A stretch of 64,000 nt of DNA from Symbiotaphrina buchneri. Lineage: Eukaryota; Ascomycota; Symbiotaphrinales; Symbiotaphrinaceae. The notes below the pieces were generated by a model. It ran no database searches, was not told the origin of the DNA, and worked only from the letters and a program-made list of their open reading frames with translations. Positions within the stretch are counted from its first letter, which is position 1, and every line of letters starts with the position of its first letter. Shown here in pieces: positions 11,492-24,600 of this stretch. Where the stretch lies: assembly GCA_001599915.1 (NCBI GenBank), contig BCIG01000001.1:434001-498000 (forward strand). The letters are read 5' to 3'. The translations under genes were made by a program, and so were the position numbers.

Positions 11492-13458
11492 ATGGCGGAG
11501 ACAGGAAGAATGGAAACGATAACAGACTGCATATGGGATCCTGGATGACATGGCTTGGGTAGTGAGGTCCTCATAATTTGGCTCAGGCTGGGACCTAGGC
11601 ATCAGATACATAGTTGGTCAGCCTTAGCTGGGGGAGGGGGTCGAGGCAAAAGAGCAGACGAGATCGGCAGCATGGTCCTGATGGCCGAAGACAGAAATAT
11701 ACCATGGTTGAATACCTCACAGTCTGCAGTGACATGTCGGCCTGCCAGTCACCTCCTAAGGAGGGAGTGAGTGCTACCATGGTTCCCAACCCTCTGTCCT
11801 CCTGAAATTGTGCCGGCTACGAGCAAACAAGCAAGCAAATGCAACAACCGTGGCCGTCCCAGTCGCCTTAAACCTTTCAAGAAGAAAAAATCGTTGTATT
11901 TATATGGATCCTGGAACAAAGCGATAGCGCTAGTCAATAACAATCTCATAGAATTGCAGATACGTGGTGATACCTTTGGTGGTTGAACTGCGGACTTTGT
12001 TGAATGGCCAGTACAGTACACTCATTGATGCGCGCCAGACGACGATTGGTGGGTACGACTTGTTAATAGCCGTAACCTCTGCTACGGCACTTGGTAGTTG
12101 TCGCTCACCGTAGTACTTTGTTTTGTATGCGATGTGTATGGGACCTGCAGGTACCTGATCGGTTGACAGTCCGCGCTCGGTTCAGAGTCCCGACGGACTT
12201 GTGAGCCGTGCAAGTAGTCACTTGCGTTTTACGGTATGAGCGTCGCTAAATTGCAGGGGGAACGGGATGTTGGATGGACGGCGGAATGTCTCAATCAGCA
12301 GCACCTCATTAATTTGGTGTGCCTACGAAGCTTAGACGCCTGGACTTGGGTATCTACTGTGCCGCTTTTTCAAATATATCTGTCAGGCCAACTAAATATG
12401 CATTCTGACAGCTGTCCACGAAGAAGGAGATCTGGGATATTTGAAATGTAGTTGTATTTCCATACCGAACCCCATTTTCTGTTGTTGCTTTGAACACCAT
12501 GATCCTGTCAACTTATAAGCTTAAGAGCGAAGCCCCACGTGGTGTCCCTCCATACGAACCCTGCAGGACCATTTTCGCTGTCACACCCCCTTTTGCTGGT
12601 TGGTTGCAGCGCGAAAAGCGAACAGCAGCAGCGCCATGACATCCATCATCCCTTCAAACCATATTCGAATTTCCCCTTTCCGTCTCCCCAGCTCTGCATC
12701 CACCGACCAGCAAACTGGGCCCCTTCATTTGGCACTAGCAGGGCTAAAATTACTCGGGGGGCTTACCTTCACGGGGATCAATAATCGGCGCCCTGGATAT
12801 GCCGACGAGTTCGTACCCGACCAGAGATAATCATCGGCGATCAGTGGGACGGACACTCGGCTACTATTTCGTTCAAGACATGGCTTTCCCCTTTGAGTCT
12901 TCGTGCCTTCTCGTCTGCTGTGTGGCTTCCTACACAATTACTGCTTTGGGCTGGTCCCGGTCCTCGTACAGGTGCGATAATGCGATTAGACTTTCGGATC
13001 CCTGCTGTCAATTGGCATACGAAATAAGGTTGTCCGGTGTCCTTGTCGCTCACGCTCACCACGCCTGTCATCATTGGTGAATCATGACACCAACTGCAGC
13101 GCCATCGCCTTGGCGACATTTTCGCCTGCAGTCCGTGTGTTCTCCAGGAGAGACAGGCGGAAAGAAGGAGCGAGCGCCGCACACTGACCCACTGAACCAT
13201 GGATAAGAGAAATTGGCATCCGCTGTCCGCGCTGGAAGGGGGATTATCCTCTTCTCGTGGATCGGTAATCTGGCTTGCACCGCTGGCATTCACATTCGTT
13301 CATCGTCTCCACCGGGGTCTGGCTGATCGTGCTTTGCGTTACCCCTGAACCCCATGCTATCATTTTTCTAATACATATCGCTCGTTTTCCATCCATCGCG
13401 TTCTTTATCGCGCGATTGGCACTTCCTGCAGGCTTGTTGCTTGGATATCCGACCCACC
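11492..13458. other. Intergenic region
   Basis: About 2 kb between the CorA gene and the DUF3405 gene. A - strand frame at 12841-13293 and several short + frames lack ATG context, motifs or splice continuity. Probably promoter and 5' leader of the downstream gene. Confidence 0.5.
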
Positions 13459-14863
13459 ATGGGTGCACAGCTCAATTCGTCGCGGCGCTCGAACTGGATT
13501 GTTGGTTTAGCTTTTGCGCTCACATTTTGCTTGTTTTACACATGGAAACAACGCCACGAGCACATGGTAGCTGTCACCGCGGCGAAGGCTCAATACGCGC
13601 ATAACCCCGAGTGCAAAGACCTGCGGGATAAGTTTGTCGATATCCATGACAGTCTCCGACCGGACCAGGAAGAGTATCCTTTCCTGCCGAATGGCCATGT
13701 GCTTCACAGCATTTCGAATTTTGGCATTGCTAGCCAGAAGCAGCCAAGGGATGTGTGCTGGCAGTACAGCACACGGTATGCGCCGTATTTTGCCGGGGAC
13801 ATTGAGGGCATGGGAAGGCTGAACGAGTGCTTCCCCGCGGATACGGCGATCGTGGTCTTGGTTAGAGGAAGCATGGAGTACAGTGATGATATCAAACACA
13901 ACCTGCGGGCTCTGATTACCGAAGCTGGTACGTTCCCATTTCATCGAGTTTTCGTGCTTCAGACGCTTCTCCCATGGACACCCTCTAACATCTACAGGAT
14001 GGGCTCATGGCTTCCACATCCACATTTTAGTACATCTCGAGGGCACAGAAGAAGAGCACGCGACATGGCTCGCCGAATCTGCCCCACCCGAATTCCGCCC
14101 CTTCATGACCGTCATCACCTTCGACATGGTCTCCGCCGGCCTGGACCCTGCGACAACCCACTCCATCGGGCACAACAACCACATCGTCTTCACCTGGTTC
14201 TCAAACCAGCACCCCGAATACGAGACGGTATGGGGTCTCGAGAGCGACGCGCGCTACATCGGCCGCTGGAGCGACCTCTTCACCGACATCGCCGAGACAT
14301 ACCACAACGAATCCAGCCGACGCAACGAAGCCGCCTCGGAAGCCGCCAAATGGCACATGCACCTTCCTAAGGAAGGCTGGTCGCCGACACACCTGCCCGC
14401 GAAGCCGGACCTAACATCCCTCAGCAGCGTGTGCCCACAATTCGAGGGCTGGTTCTGGTACAACGAGTGCAGCACGGCCGAGTACCGCGCGGCCACCGTA
14501 CATTCCCTCCTCGTTCTCTTCGGGCTGAGCCGGCGCCTCGCCTCGCTCATGACGGAGCTCATGGCCGCCGGCGTCAACTGCCACCTGGAGTCCATGGCGC
14601 CCACCACCGCCGCGCTGCATAACCTGACCACCTTCTTCTACGAGCCGCCCGTGTATGGCCGCGACCCGGCGAGCATGGAAAAACATACCTGCCACGAGCG
14701 CGCGCCTACGGATGTCTTCATGGCCCAGGACGATGTTCCTGTTGGCGGCACGTATAGCTGGGCTCAGGACGAGAGCATGCTCTGGTATGTGGAGTGGATG
14801 AAGCAGGTTGAGGGAGAGGGTGTCTGTCGGCCGGAGGGGATTGTGCATCCGGTGAAGTTGTAG
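13459..14863 (+). CDS. DUF3405-family type II membrane protein
   Basis: ATG at 13459. Exon 1 is 13459-13927. The intron is 13928-13997 (GTACGT, branch CTAAC, acceptor TACAG, 70 nt, phase 1). Exon 2 is 13998-14863, for 444 aa. Residues 13-29 form one membrane helix (WIVGLAFALTFCLFYTW) after a short basic N-terminus, so a type II, Golgi-like orientation is likely. The luminal part matches the fungal DUF3405 family, as judged by the opening segment VLVRGSMEYSDDIKHNLRAL, the histidine-rich HGFHIHILVHLEG and the block WGLESDARYIGRWSDLF. The arrangement resembles glycosyltransferases, but the reaction is not known to me. The second exon is conspicuously GC-rich in third positions compared with the first. 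The family call is good; the function is open. Confidence 0.8.
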
Positions 14864-15605
14864 GATGCACTGTTTGGCTTTATGGTTGGTTCTTGTTGAT
14901 GCTATTTCTTGCGGGCTATTTTGTTGGATCTCTGGGTTAGAGAGTCATGGCGTTACTGGGGAGTTACGGCGCTTGCTCCATTTCCCCTTCTGTGTGCTTT
15001 CACACCCTTTCTATCTGCGTCCAATTTCGTCCCATATCTTTTCATTTTCACTATCTTCCCATGAAACGATTGCTCATAAGATACCCACTTCATATTTGCT
15101 CATTTCATTCATCGAGCTACATTTCTAATGTTTATCCTAATGGATCTTCCGTACTTCCATGTACATACATATAGACGGGTCGCTAGGGCTGGCGCAACGA
15201 GGGCGGAGATGTCGGATGTCGGTGGTGTTTCAGGGAATTCGAACAAAGATCTACCATACTGGACGAGTACTGCATGTTGTTCCCCGCTTCGTAGGGAGGG
15301 TGATTACCTCCGCATTTGCTTCATGGTCGTCAAGATGATCCACGGTCACATTCATGCGACTTCACTATGGTTCAGAGTGTGTATCTCAAGAACTTTTGAT
15401 TCACCATGAAAGCCAAGATATGTAGCGCAATGCATAAAACACAGTCAAATAAATCATGTCACCAAATGCGGCGCAGGCGCTTCATTACCAAGAGACTACC
15501 GCAAATCTGCCCGCTCCTCAAAAATGCCCATGCTGGTCATGAATTAGCAACCAAGAAGTAAAGCCAAGAATGTAAAAAGAAAAACATAACAATCGTCATC
15601 AATCA
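14864..15605. other. Convergent intergenic region
   Basis: 3' flanks of two convergent genes. Only spurious short frames; AT-rich stretches before 15605 likely hold the 3' end of the giant - strand transcript. Confidence 0.5.
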
Positions 15606-18600
15606 TCAAATCATGCCTCCCATCTCACTCACGCCGAAACTCTGCTGCGACGCACCAGGATGCTGTCCCGGCTGAAACATGACCTTCTTGCCCGGCTGCC
15701 TCTGCGGCGGCTGTTCCCAGGCGACGAGCACCTGCGCGGGAAAGACCACAATCTCTTCACTGCCGGCGCCTTCGTCGTCGCCGCGCTTCACGACGAGCGG
15801 AAACAGGACGACGCGGACGACGGCTTCTTCGTCCTCGCTGATCTCCTTGCCGCTGCGCTCGTTCATTAGGGCAGGGTTGAAGTAGAGTTTCCGCGCGAGG
15901 TCGCCGTTGACGTCGAACTCAGGCTGCAGCGGTGGTAGCATGATGTACTCGGCGCGCTGCGTGCGCATCTCGATCGAGAGGTCGACGGCGATGCGCATTA
16001 GGTTGCGCAGAGAGTCGAGGACTTGACCCGCGAGGTTCTGTGGTGGAGGAAGGAGGTAGGATAGACTGTGGAAGATCTCTTGGACCACTGCTTCAGTGTC
16101 TTGAGCTCGTTGTGCTTCGAACGTCGGGCGCCGGGAGAGGAGGGTGAGGGTTGTTGCTCTCCACTGTGCGACTGCTTTCTCCGGACCCACTTCACCGAGT
16201 TGCTTCTCGAGAGACTTGAGCTTTTGACGTTGTTCTCGGTCCATGCCAATCAGATAACGTTGGAATACAAATTCCCAGACCATGCTCATCACCATAGACA
16301 TGAAGATGTCTCTTCGCCTGACGCGGTCAACCAGATAGTCATCCACATCTGTGCCGTCAAGAACAGTGTTCTCCAATCGATCTGTGATCTGCTCATTGGT
16401 GCATTCAGAAGTGACGCGGCAGACTTTCATATCAGAGAACTTGGAGAAGCGCAATACCCACTGCTGAACATGCTGACATAACTGTTGGCAGGCATTATCG
16501 AAGTAATCTTCATCTCGAATGACCAGGTAATCAGAGCTGGACTGTGACGACAGTATCTGCCGTTGCAGTTCGCGAACTTGTTCTTTGGTAGCTTCAAGTT
16601 CATGGCGCAACATCTCCAATTCCGCATCCTTCTGCCTTAAGGCAGCATCCACCTCGTGCTCAACAGCAGCACGAATGTCAACCTCCGGCTCCGGCCGGGC
16701 CCGCAACTCCTCAAGCTCTTGGGCGGTCAACTCCCATTGTCGCTTGGTATTGGCATGTTCTTCTTCCATGTCCTGAATATGCCGTTCGTGCTTTTCCGCG
16801 AGACCAGCATTGGCCGTAGTCAAGCCTTCGTTGACTTGCGTCAGCTTCGTGACCTCGTTCTGCAACCATTCCAGAGTCCTTTTGAGGCTGTCAATCTCGG
16901 AGTCCTTCTCATGAAGCCGCAGGTCACGTGCTTCGATGGCCTCTTTGACCGCTGCAGAATTGTGGTTTTGATTATGACTCGCATCCTCAAGGCTCCTTTC
17001 GGCACGTTCTTTAGCTTCTAGAAGTGATCTGTTCTCTGCAGTGATTTGTTCTAGTCGAGTCTCCAAGTCGAATATTTGGACGCTCTGGCGTTTGCGGATG
17101 CTTGGCGGTCGGGTGGGCGAGAGCGGTGAGCGGGGATGATCACCCCATCCCTCCTGTCACCGGCAGTTAGTCACATTTCCAGCAAGCGAGGAATGTAGAT
17201 TAAGCTTACATAGACGTCCGGCATGTCTCTGACCCTGCCTTTCCCTTTGTCAGTGACAGGGTCATAGGTGGACGATGAGGCTACAGCTCCGAGGTTGTTG
17301 TTGTCGTTGTCTTGTTGATGTTGTCGGAGAGGAGGTCGACCCAAACTCTCCGCACTAGCCAGCCTCGCTAATTCTTTCGCCTCCCTCTTATTGGCTGCGC
17401 GCAGGTCACCGCTTACATTGCGTACCGACCGAAGTGGTGGAGTTCCCGTTGATCGTGAAACGTTACTCAAACGGCTCAAGGGACGATCTTTGTCCGGCGT
17501 CCTCAGTCGATTGATGGATCCAACACTTTGGACACTGGCTGACCTTATTTCACCTTCTCGAGATCTTACCATATCGGAAACGTGGCTATGCCCGCTCCTA
17601 GGGCGTTGATCGGTGTTACGGCTGAGCACTCGGTCGATATTAACTGTGTGCTCGTCTTCATTGACTGGAGGCCATGATAGTCGTGAGAGTACGTCATCCG
17701 TAGAAAAAGCTCCCGCTTCAACACCGGACGTGAAGGGATCTGAGCCTGGCTCAAAGTCTGAAGCGTGCTGCGTCCGTGGCACGGTCTCGGCCTGAGTCGC
17801 CCAAGGAGAAATGGAGCGACGACTTGCAATTGTACCGTGGCCAGGGGACTTCACTCGGCCATGGAGACCGGATTGTGCCTCCTCCGGCAGATCCTCTGTG
17901 ATCGTGCCAAGGGGCCTTCCCGACATGCCAGAAGGATTCAGCTGAGGAGAACGAGGCTGTCTGTCGCTGTTGACGCCTACTGGGCCGCCAAAAATGGACG
18001 ACGGCGCAGGCTGCACCGACGCAATCGGCTCACTCAGTGTTGCTAATGCAGGTGTGGGGTGTTCGGTTTCAGTCATTGGTGGAATCTCCCTGGCTTGACT
18101 TTTGGTGGGTGTCTCGGTGCGCTGTAGTTGAGGTGTAGCATGCTGTTCTCTTGTAGATGGAGAAGACTTGAACAGGACTGAATCTCGCTCCTTCGTCTGA
18201 GAATCCACAGAACTAGGTCGTTGATCAACCGAGACAGGTCTCCCCGTTCCTTCTTCTGGAAGTTGGGGAAGTTCGGGGCTCTCGCCCTCCATTGAATGCT
18301 CTCGTTTCTCGCCCTCGATTAGGCCTCGTCGACCATAATCATGCGGGTCATCATACGCATGTCCTCTTGAGATGTGCATCTCATAAGAAGGGTCCACTTC
18401 CACTGAAATGTTAAGAGGGTTATCCGATGATGAAAAGTCGTATTCGCCAGATCGACGGATGTCAGAATCTGAATACGATCCGTCTCCAACGTCACGCATA
18501 GCAACTTGCCCAGCTTTGTCTGTAGCCTCTTCGTGGGCTGGCAACGCGCCTGACTCGGGATGAGTGGAAATGTACGACGGATGGCGATCACTGAAGTTGT

Positions 18601-21600
18601 CTGCAAAGTCATGGTAGCCACTGTCGCGTACGTATTCTTCGGCAGCGGGTGGACCTTGGGCCAACATTGGCGAGTCCATTTGTAAGGCGCTGTCTCTGTT
18701 CTGCTCTGGAATTTCTGGAGTATCCGGTAGGCTTGAAGGGATATTGGCGCCTCTTCCTTGGCTTCGTTGCGGAGATGGATAGAAATCTGAGATTTCCACA
18801 CCTGGATAGCTTGGTGGAGGTCTCGGACTGTCTATCGTAGAACCTCCGCGGGAATACCCACCCGACGTCGGTGGAGCAGGGTCAGGTGTAATGGACTCAA
18901 AGCTCCATGTTGGCTGAAGTGTCCTCAAGGGCGAGGGCTTGCGACCCCCCGCTTCCAAATCGGGGGACATCTCTGAAGTTCGAGGTCGGTCTTCCACTAT
19001 ATGTATTGGGGATTCCTCCAGAACTGGTGGAGGGACAACTGCTATCTCCGACTCCAGTTTGGCGGACCTCTTACGCTCTTTCTTCTCCTTTTGCTTCTGT
19101 TTCCGAGATTTCGCAGCTTTCACTCCTTCCTCGAGGCTTTCTGAGATGAATGCCTCTTCGTCTTCGTTTGTGCCAGCATTGTCTTCGAACCCCGATGTAG
19201 AGCTAGTTGGATGATTCTTTTCTCCAGATTGAGGAAGTCCAGTGGCTTCAGCACCAGATGCTGAGGCATACACTGGTTCGTCCATTAATGGATTCTTCGA
19301 AGTCGTAATGGTAGGCCCGTGGGTCACCGGATCCTCTTGTGTCAAAGCGTAGGCGGCCTCTCGTGACATCACTGGCCAAGTCCTATTGTCAGCTGCTTGT
19401 ACACTTTCCTCCGCTTCTGTAGACCGTGGCCCTTCACCAGAAACAGGTAGCTCGTTCTCAACCTCCTCTTTCTGAGCATCATCAGGCTGAGGAGCAGTAA
19501 TATCCGCTCTCTTTTTGTTTCTCTTCTTGTCTTTCTTGGTCTTTTTCATGGAGAACTCTTGTTCATCATCTTCCTTACCAAGCTCCCTTGTCCCTTCAAC
19601 GTCTGAGGTTAAACTAGGCGTTCCACTAGTAGAACTAGGATCTATAATGTCTTCCAGTCTCTTGCTCTTCTTTCCTTTCTTGCCTTTCTTTTTGGTAATG
19701 GGCGCCCATGAATAGTCTTCTTCTGCTTCTGGACCCGCCTGAGATTCTTGAGCAGACTTGGCCAGGGCTTGGCGCGGGATAGCATCCTCCTCTTCCATTT
19801 GATCTGCCCATGTCTGTTTCCCTCCACCATCTCTTGGCCCTGCAATATCCTCGACATCTTTGGCGTTTCCAGGCGTTGGGGTGGGTATGCTCTCTGGCTG
19901 CAGTTCGCCCTCGAATTCTTGCCTAGGCTTGTCATCCGCTGTCTGTCGGTCCTGTAGTATAGGTTCGTGCGGGAGGACTGGATTTTGGCTTATCGTCTGT
20001 GTCTCTTCTGAAGGAAGTTCTCGAGACGCAGTTGTAGGATCGGGCCCACGTTGGGGACCATCGTCCGTCACTCCTTCGCGAACCTTTTCAACTGTATTTG
20101 GGCATTGCGGTGCTGAGATCTTCCGGGACGTTCCTTCTGGCTCTGCAATGTCTTGACTGGAAATCTCACTGCGCTGGGGCCTTGTGAGTTCTTGATTTTC
20201 CTCAACTGATGGTTCTGGCAAAGGCACACTAGCGGCCAGCCCCTCTAGAACAGCAGCCTCGGCAGTTTCCACAGGATCATCTATTTGTTCTATGGGAGTC
20301 GAATGCTGGCTCGGAGTATCTTGTCTTTTGCCCTTTTTGCCTTTCTTTCCCTTCTTCCCTTTCTTGACTGGTACCGCCCATTCCTCTTCAGGTTCTGGTT
20401 CTACTGGTGGCTGTCCCGTTTCCAGAGGTTGATCCTTCATGGAGAGTTGCCGCTCAAGTTCGGCGTCCACTGGCGCAATGTCATCAGGCTCTTCCCTTGT
20501 GACCATAGTGCTAGGTGGCTGAGGAGACTCGGACGTAGGTCCGGCAGTATGAGCCTCAAGGACGCGATCGTCGTTGGGATCAACCTCGGAGGCAGCGATT
20601 GAGGGTCTAACAGTCGATGGCTGAGGCTCTGCTGAGCTTGTATCTATCGGGGCTTCTTCGAGAGCTCGGGCCGTATCCAGGACGTCGTCGATTGTGCCAC
20701 CGGTGTCGCCGGCTGCCGCCCCAGGCGCGGTTATTGCAGACTCGACGGAGATAGGTTCTGGCGCAGCAGTTGACTGAAGATCCGTCGTCGCGGGCGGAAT
20801 ATCCGCACTAGCTAGCTCGGAGACCGGAGTGGCCGGCTCGCTGGCAACAGATTTACCCTTCTTGCCCTTCTTTCCCTTCTTCTTCCCCACCCAGGTGGAT
20901 TCATTGTCTTCCGCAACATCGGGCACGGATTGTTTGGGCTCCACCTTTTGCAACCCTTCTGTGATCGGCGAAGGCTCCAGAACAGACTCTTCCGGGACAT
21001 TCCGGGCTTGCTCCATCTCTACAGTCTCGGTCGATGGTTGGATCGGATCAAGTGGCATTTCAGGCACTGGTTCTGTAACAGGTTCTGGTGCAGGCGTAGA
21101 TGGTTCACTTGGCGTCGACTTGCTTTTCTTCCCCTTCTTGCCTTTCTTTTTAGGAGTGATTGACCACTCTTCTTCACCAGCTTCCACAGGCACTGTGCCT
21201 ATAGTGGCGGGCCTTGCGGTATCCTCTAACTCTCGAGCCTCATCTCGTGACAGTTCTGTAGCTTGGGCAGGAATTCCAGTGACTGTTGACTCGGGCTGCG
21301 CCTGGAACTGCTCTTCCGCAGTGGTCGGCTCAGTAGGTAAGTCGCCTGCTCGGCCCTCCTCTGCAGCCGCCAATTCGGGAACTGGTGTGACTGGCTCACT
21401 GGGTGTGCCTGCAGATTTGCCTTTCTTGCCCTTTTTGCCTTTCTTCTTCGGCGCGGAACTCCATTCATCCTCATCAGCGACAATAGGTTCAGGGTCTCCG
21501 GCTGACTCGGCAGCTGCGGGCAGGCTCGCCTGAACAGCAAGTGAAGAAGGCTCCTCCGCAGGTAATTCGGCTGATGGAAAGTACTCGGCTGTAGTAGGCG

Positions 21601-24600
21601 TGCCAGATATTGTAGGTTGAGTCTCAGGAGAGACTGCTTCGCTTGGTGTGCCTCGAGATTTGCCCTTTTTGCCCTTCTTTCCTTTCTTAACAGGCGTGAC
21701 GTCCCATTCATCCTCATCAGCTGCCACTGGCTCCGTATCAAGTGACCTTGGTTCGTTTGGCTTTGGCACCGGTTCAGTTGCTGCATCGTCGGTTCTGAAT
21801 ACCGCTTCTGCAGTAGGGGCGCCCTTCGAAGTAGGCTCTAGCGGCTCTCCAGTCTCTGACACTGTTGTAGGCACGCCCTTGTCGATTGCAAACGGCTCCC
21901 TCGGTGGTTGCAAAGCGTTGTCAATAGACCCAGTTGTCTGCTCTTCCGCCTTCATGTCACGACTTGAAGTAGTTTCGGCTTCCGGCTCAGGAAGTGGCGT
22001 CGAGGGTTCACTAGGCGTATTTCTATTCTTGCTCTTCCTCCCCTTCTTCCCTTTTCTTTTAAGGGTCATAGCCCATTCGTCCTCGTCGACGACTTCTGTA
22101 GGTGTAGAGATAGGAGCAGCTTCCTGCTGTGGAGTCTCCGATGCAGGCTCCGGCGTCCCGTCTGACTTTTCTTGATGCTCTGCTGGCAAAGGCACAGATT
22201 CCGGCAGTACGCCTGATGTGGCTGTGAGTGGCTCGGGAGGGAGCTGCGTCGGTATATTCTTTGACTCCTGGATAGATGCTGACCCGGAAATATCTTGAGT
22301 TATCGATGGTGACTGCTCTAGGTCTTCGTCTTCCGTGCTAGGCAATGGAACAGCTTCTGGCATCTGAAGGTATTTGGACACTTCCACCGGCTCCACGATT
22401 TCCGAGGATGGATAAAGACCAATGTGTTCGTCAGTTTCCATGATGGGCTCAGGTTCAATGAGGTCATGGTCTGCGTCTTGTGGCAGTGGCACCATTTCTG
22501 CCGAACTGTCAAGAGACCTCGGCTCATGATGCGCATCTGGTTGTCTCAAGGGAGCAGTAGAGACCACATGAGTAGCTGCGTATGTGTATGCGTCGTCGCC
22601 TTGAGCAAGCTCATTGTCGTCCGACTCAGGCAGAGGTATCGCTGCAGGTAATGCTACATCTGTTTTCTCCTGAACGTTCGTCAGCGTTGGCTTTGTAGAC
22701 CTCCCTCCGGCCTCTGTTTCAGTTGCGGAAGGGCTCTCGGCGAGAGTCTCATGCTGATCGTCTCTAGGGATTCCCCTCGTTTCCGACGCACCCAAGATGT
22801 CCTCGCTATGTTTCTCTCCTTTTGGCCTTGACGCGAAGTAGCCTTCATCTGGCTCGTCTAGATCTGTATTCAGCGTCCTCTCCTCCGGTTCTGGCTCTCG
22901 ATTTTGCACACCATGGTCACTTGGTTCCGGTGCGACGGATGCTGATGATTGAAGCCCTGATGCGCCAATGGCAGATGCCAAGAGACCCCAGCCTTTCGAT
23001 GCTACGGTTGCTGGAGCTTCACTGGGCACCTCTCTCTCTTGTAATGGCGTTACCGGGAAGCCACCGGGGATAGCGTCTTCATTAGGAGTTTCAGCGACTC
23101 TCTCTTCAAGGGGAGTTTCTGGAAAGCCACCAGGGATATCCTCTTCAGTAGGGCTATGCGGAGCAATCGTAGGCTCGGCCAGAGCACCGGGTGCAGACTG
23201 AGCTATTTCCTGGGTATCGGGGACCGGTTCCTCCACTGTAGCACTGGTAGGATCAGCGGTCACAGAGTCATCACTGCGGGTTGTCTCCGATGCAGTGCTA
23301 GGCAGCGTCGACTTGTTCTTTTTCTGCTTTTTCTTGCCCTTTTTATTCTTCCCGGGAAGCGACCATTCGGTGTCAGGGTCAACAGCTTCTGTGGCTCCAG
23401 GCAAGGTCTCACTCAAGGCTCCAACCGTGGACGATGCAATTGATTGTTCTTTGGACGACTCCTCAGGATCCACAGGGAGCGCACCCACAGCGGGGGCGCT
23501 TCTTTCGACTGCAGCCATCCCGGCCTCGGTATGTGAATCTTTCCCTCCACTGACAGGAGTAGGTGACTCCAGCTCTGCAGTTGTCGAGGGTTCAGTTTGA
23601 GCGGTACGCGGTCCATCGTCTTCGACAATCTGTAGATCAGTATCATCGTCGATCGGCAGAGGTATATCTGCTGCGACCTCTTCCTCCCCTCCAGGATCTG
23701 GCACACTTCGCACTCCAGCAACTACAGATTCGACTTGATCAGGCTCATCCAAGACATCCTCATCACGTGCCTGCTTGCCTTTCTTTCCCTTCTTGCCTTT
23801 CTTGGACGGCGTAGCCTGCCACTGTTCTTCTTGATCGGCCTCACCACCCTGCTCCATAGCTGGTCCCGCAACGGCGGTCTCCACAACCTTCCAATAATCC
23901 AGAGACTGCTTTTTGTTTCCCTTTGCTTTCTTCCCTTTACTTGTAGCAAAGCTCGCCTCAGGGGCTGAAGGGTCAAAAGGATCGGGTGTTGCGACGCCAG
24001 AAGCAGGCTCAGAGGATTCAGTGATGTCTTGCGGAGTGGTCACCTCCGAGGATAAGATATCGGACTCATCGAGAATTTTACTGGCTTTCTTCTGCTGCTT
24101 CTTGGCTTTGCGATCCCTCTTTTTCTGCTCTTTGGAGCTTAGCTTAGGCTCAGATTCGATATTTGCAGGCTCAATGACAGATTCATCGGCTGTTGCGACA
24201 CGGTTCCCTTCTGCGATAGCTGGACCTGCATCAAATGTGGGTCTGCTTGGTTCTGCCGAAGCAGGGTCGTCCTCATCCACAAACCCACGAGACGTAGGAG
24301 ACTCAGAACGGTGTTCGGCGATAAGCTCATTCTCAGCTCGCGAAGGTGGTAGCTCTTCTTCATGGTGCATCAACCCTTCTATTGCCGCGAATCCTGCGAT
24401 TGCAGAAGCCGCCGCAATAGCTGCCTTAGCAGCACCGGTTACCAGCTCAGTAGGCGACGTTTCACTCTTCGCAGTCGCGGGTCTGCCTGGTAGCATTGCC
24501 GATTGGTCCTCAGTAACTGTATCTGTACCCGACGGAGAATAGGATAATTCATCACTCTCTCTGGTACCTAGTTGAGCTGGTGACTCCTCGTGGATCTGTT

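Noticed and set aside
12841-13293. 150-codon - strand frame upstream of the DUF3405 gene
   Set aside because: No motif and no splice continuity; it overlaps the likely promoter and leader of the + strand gene.
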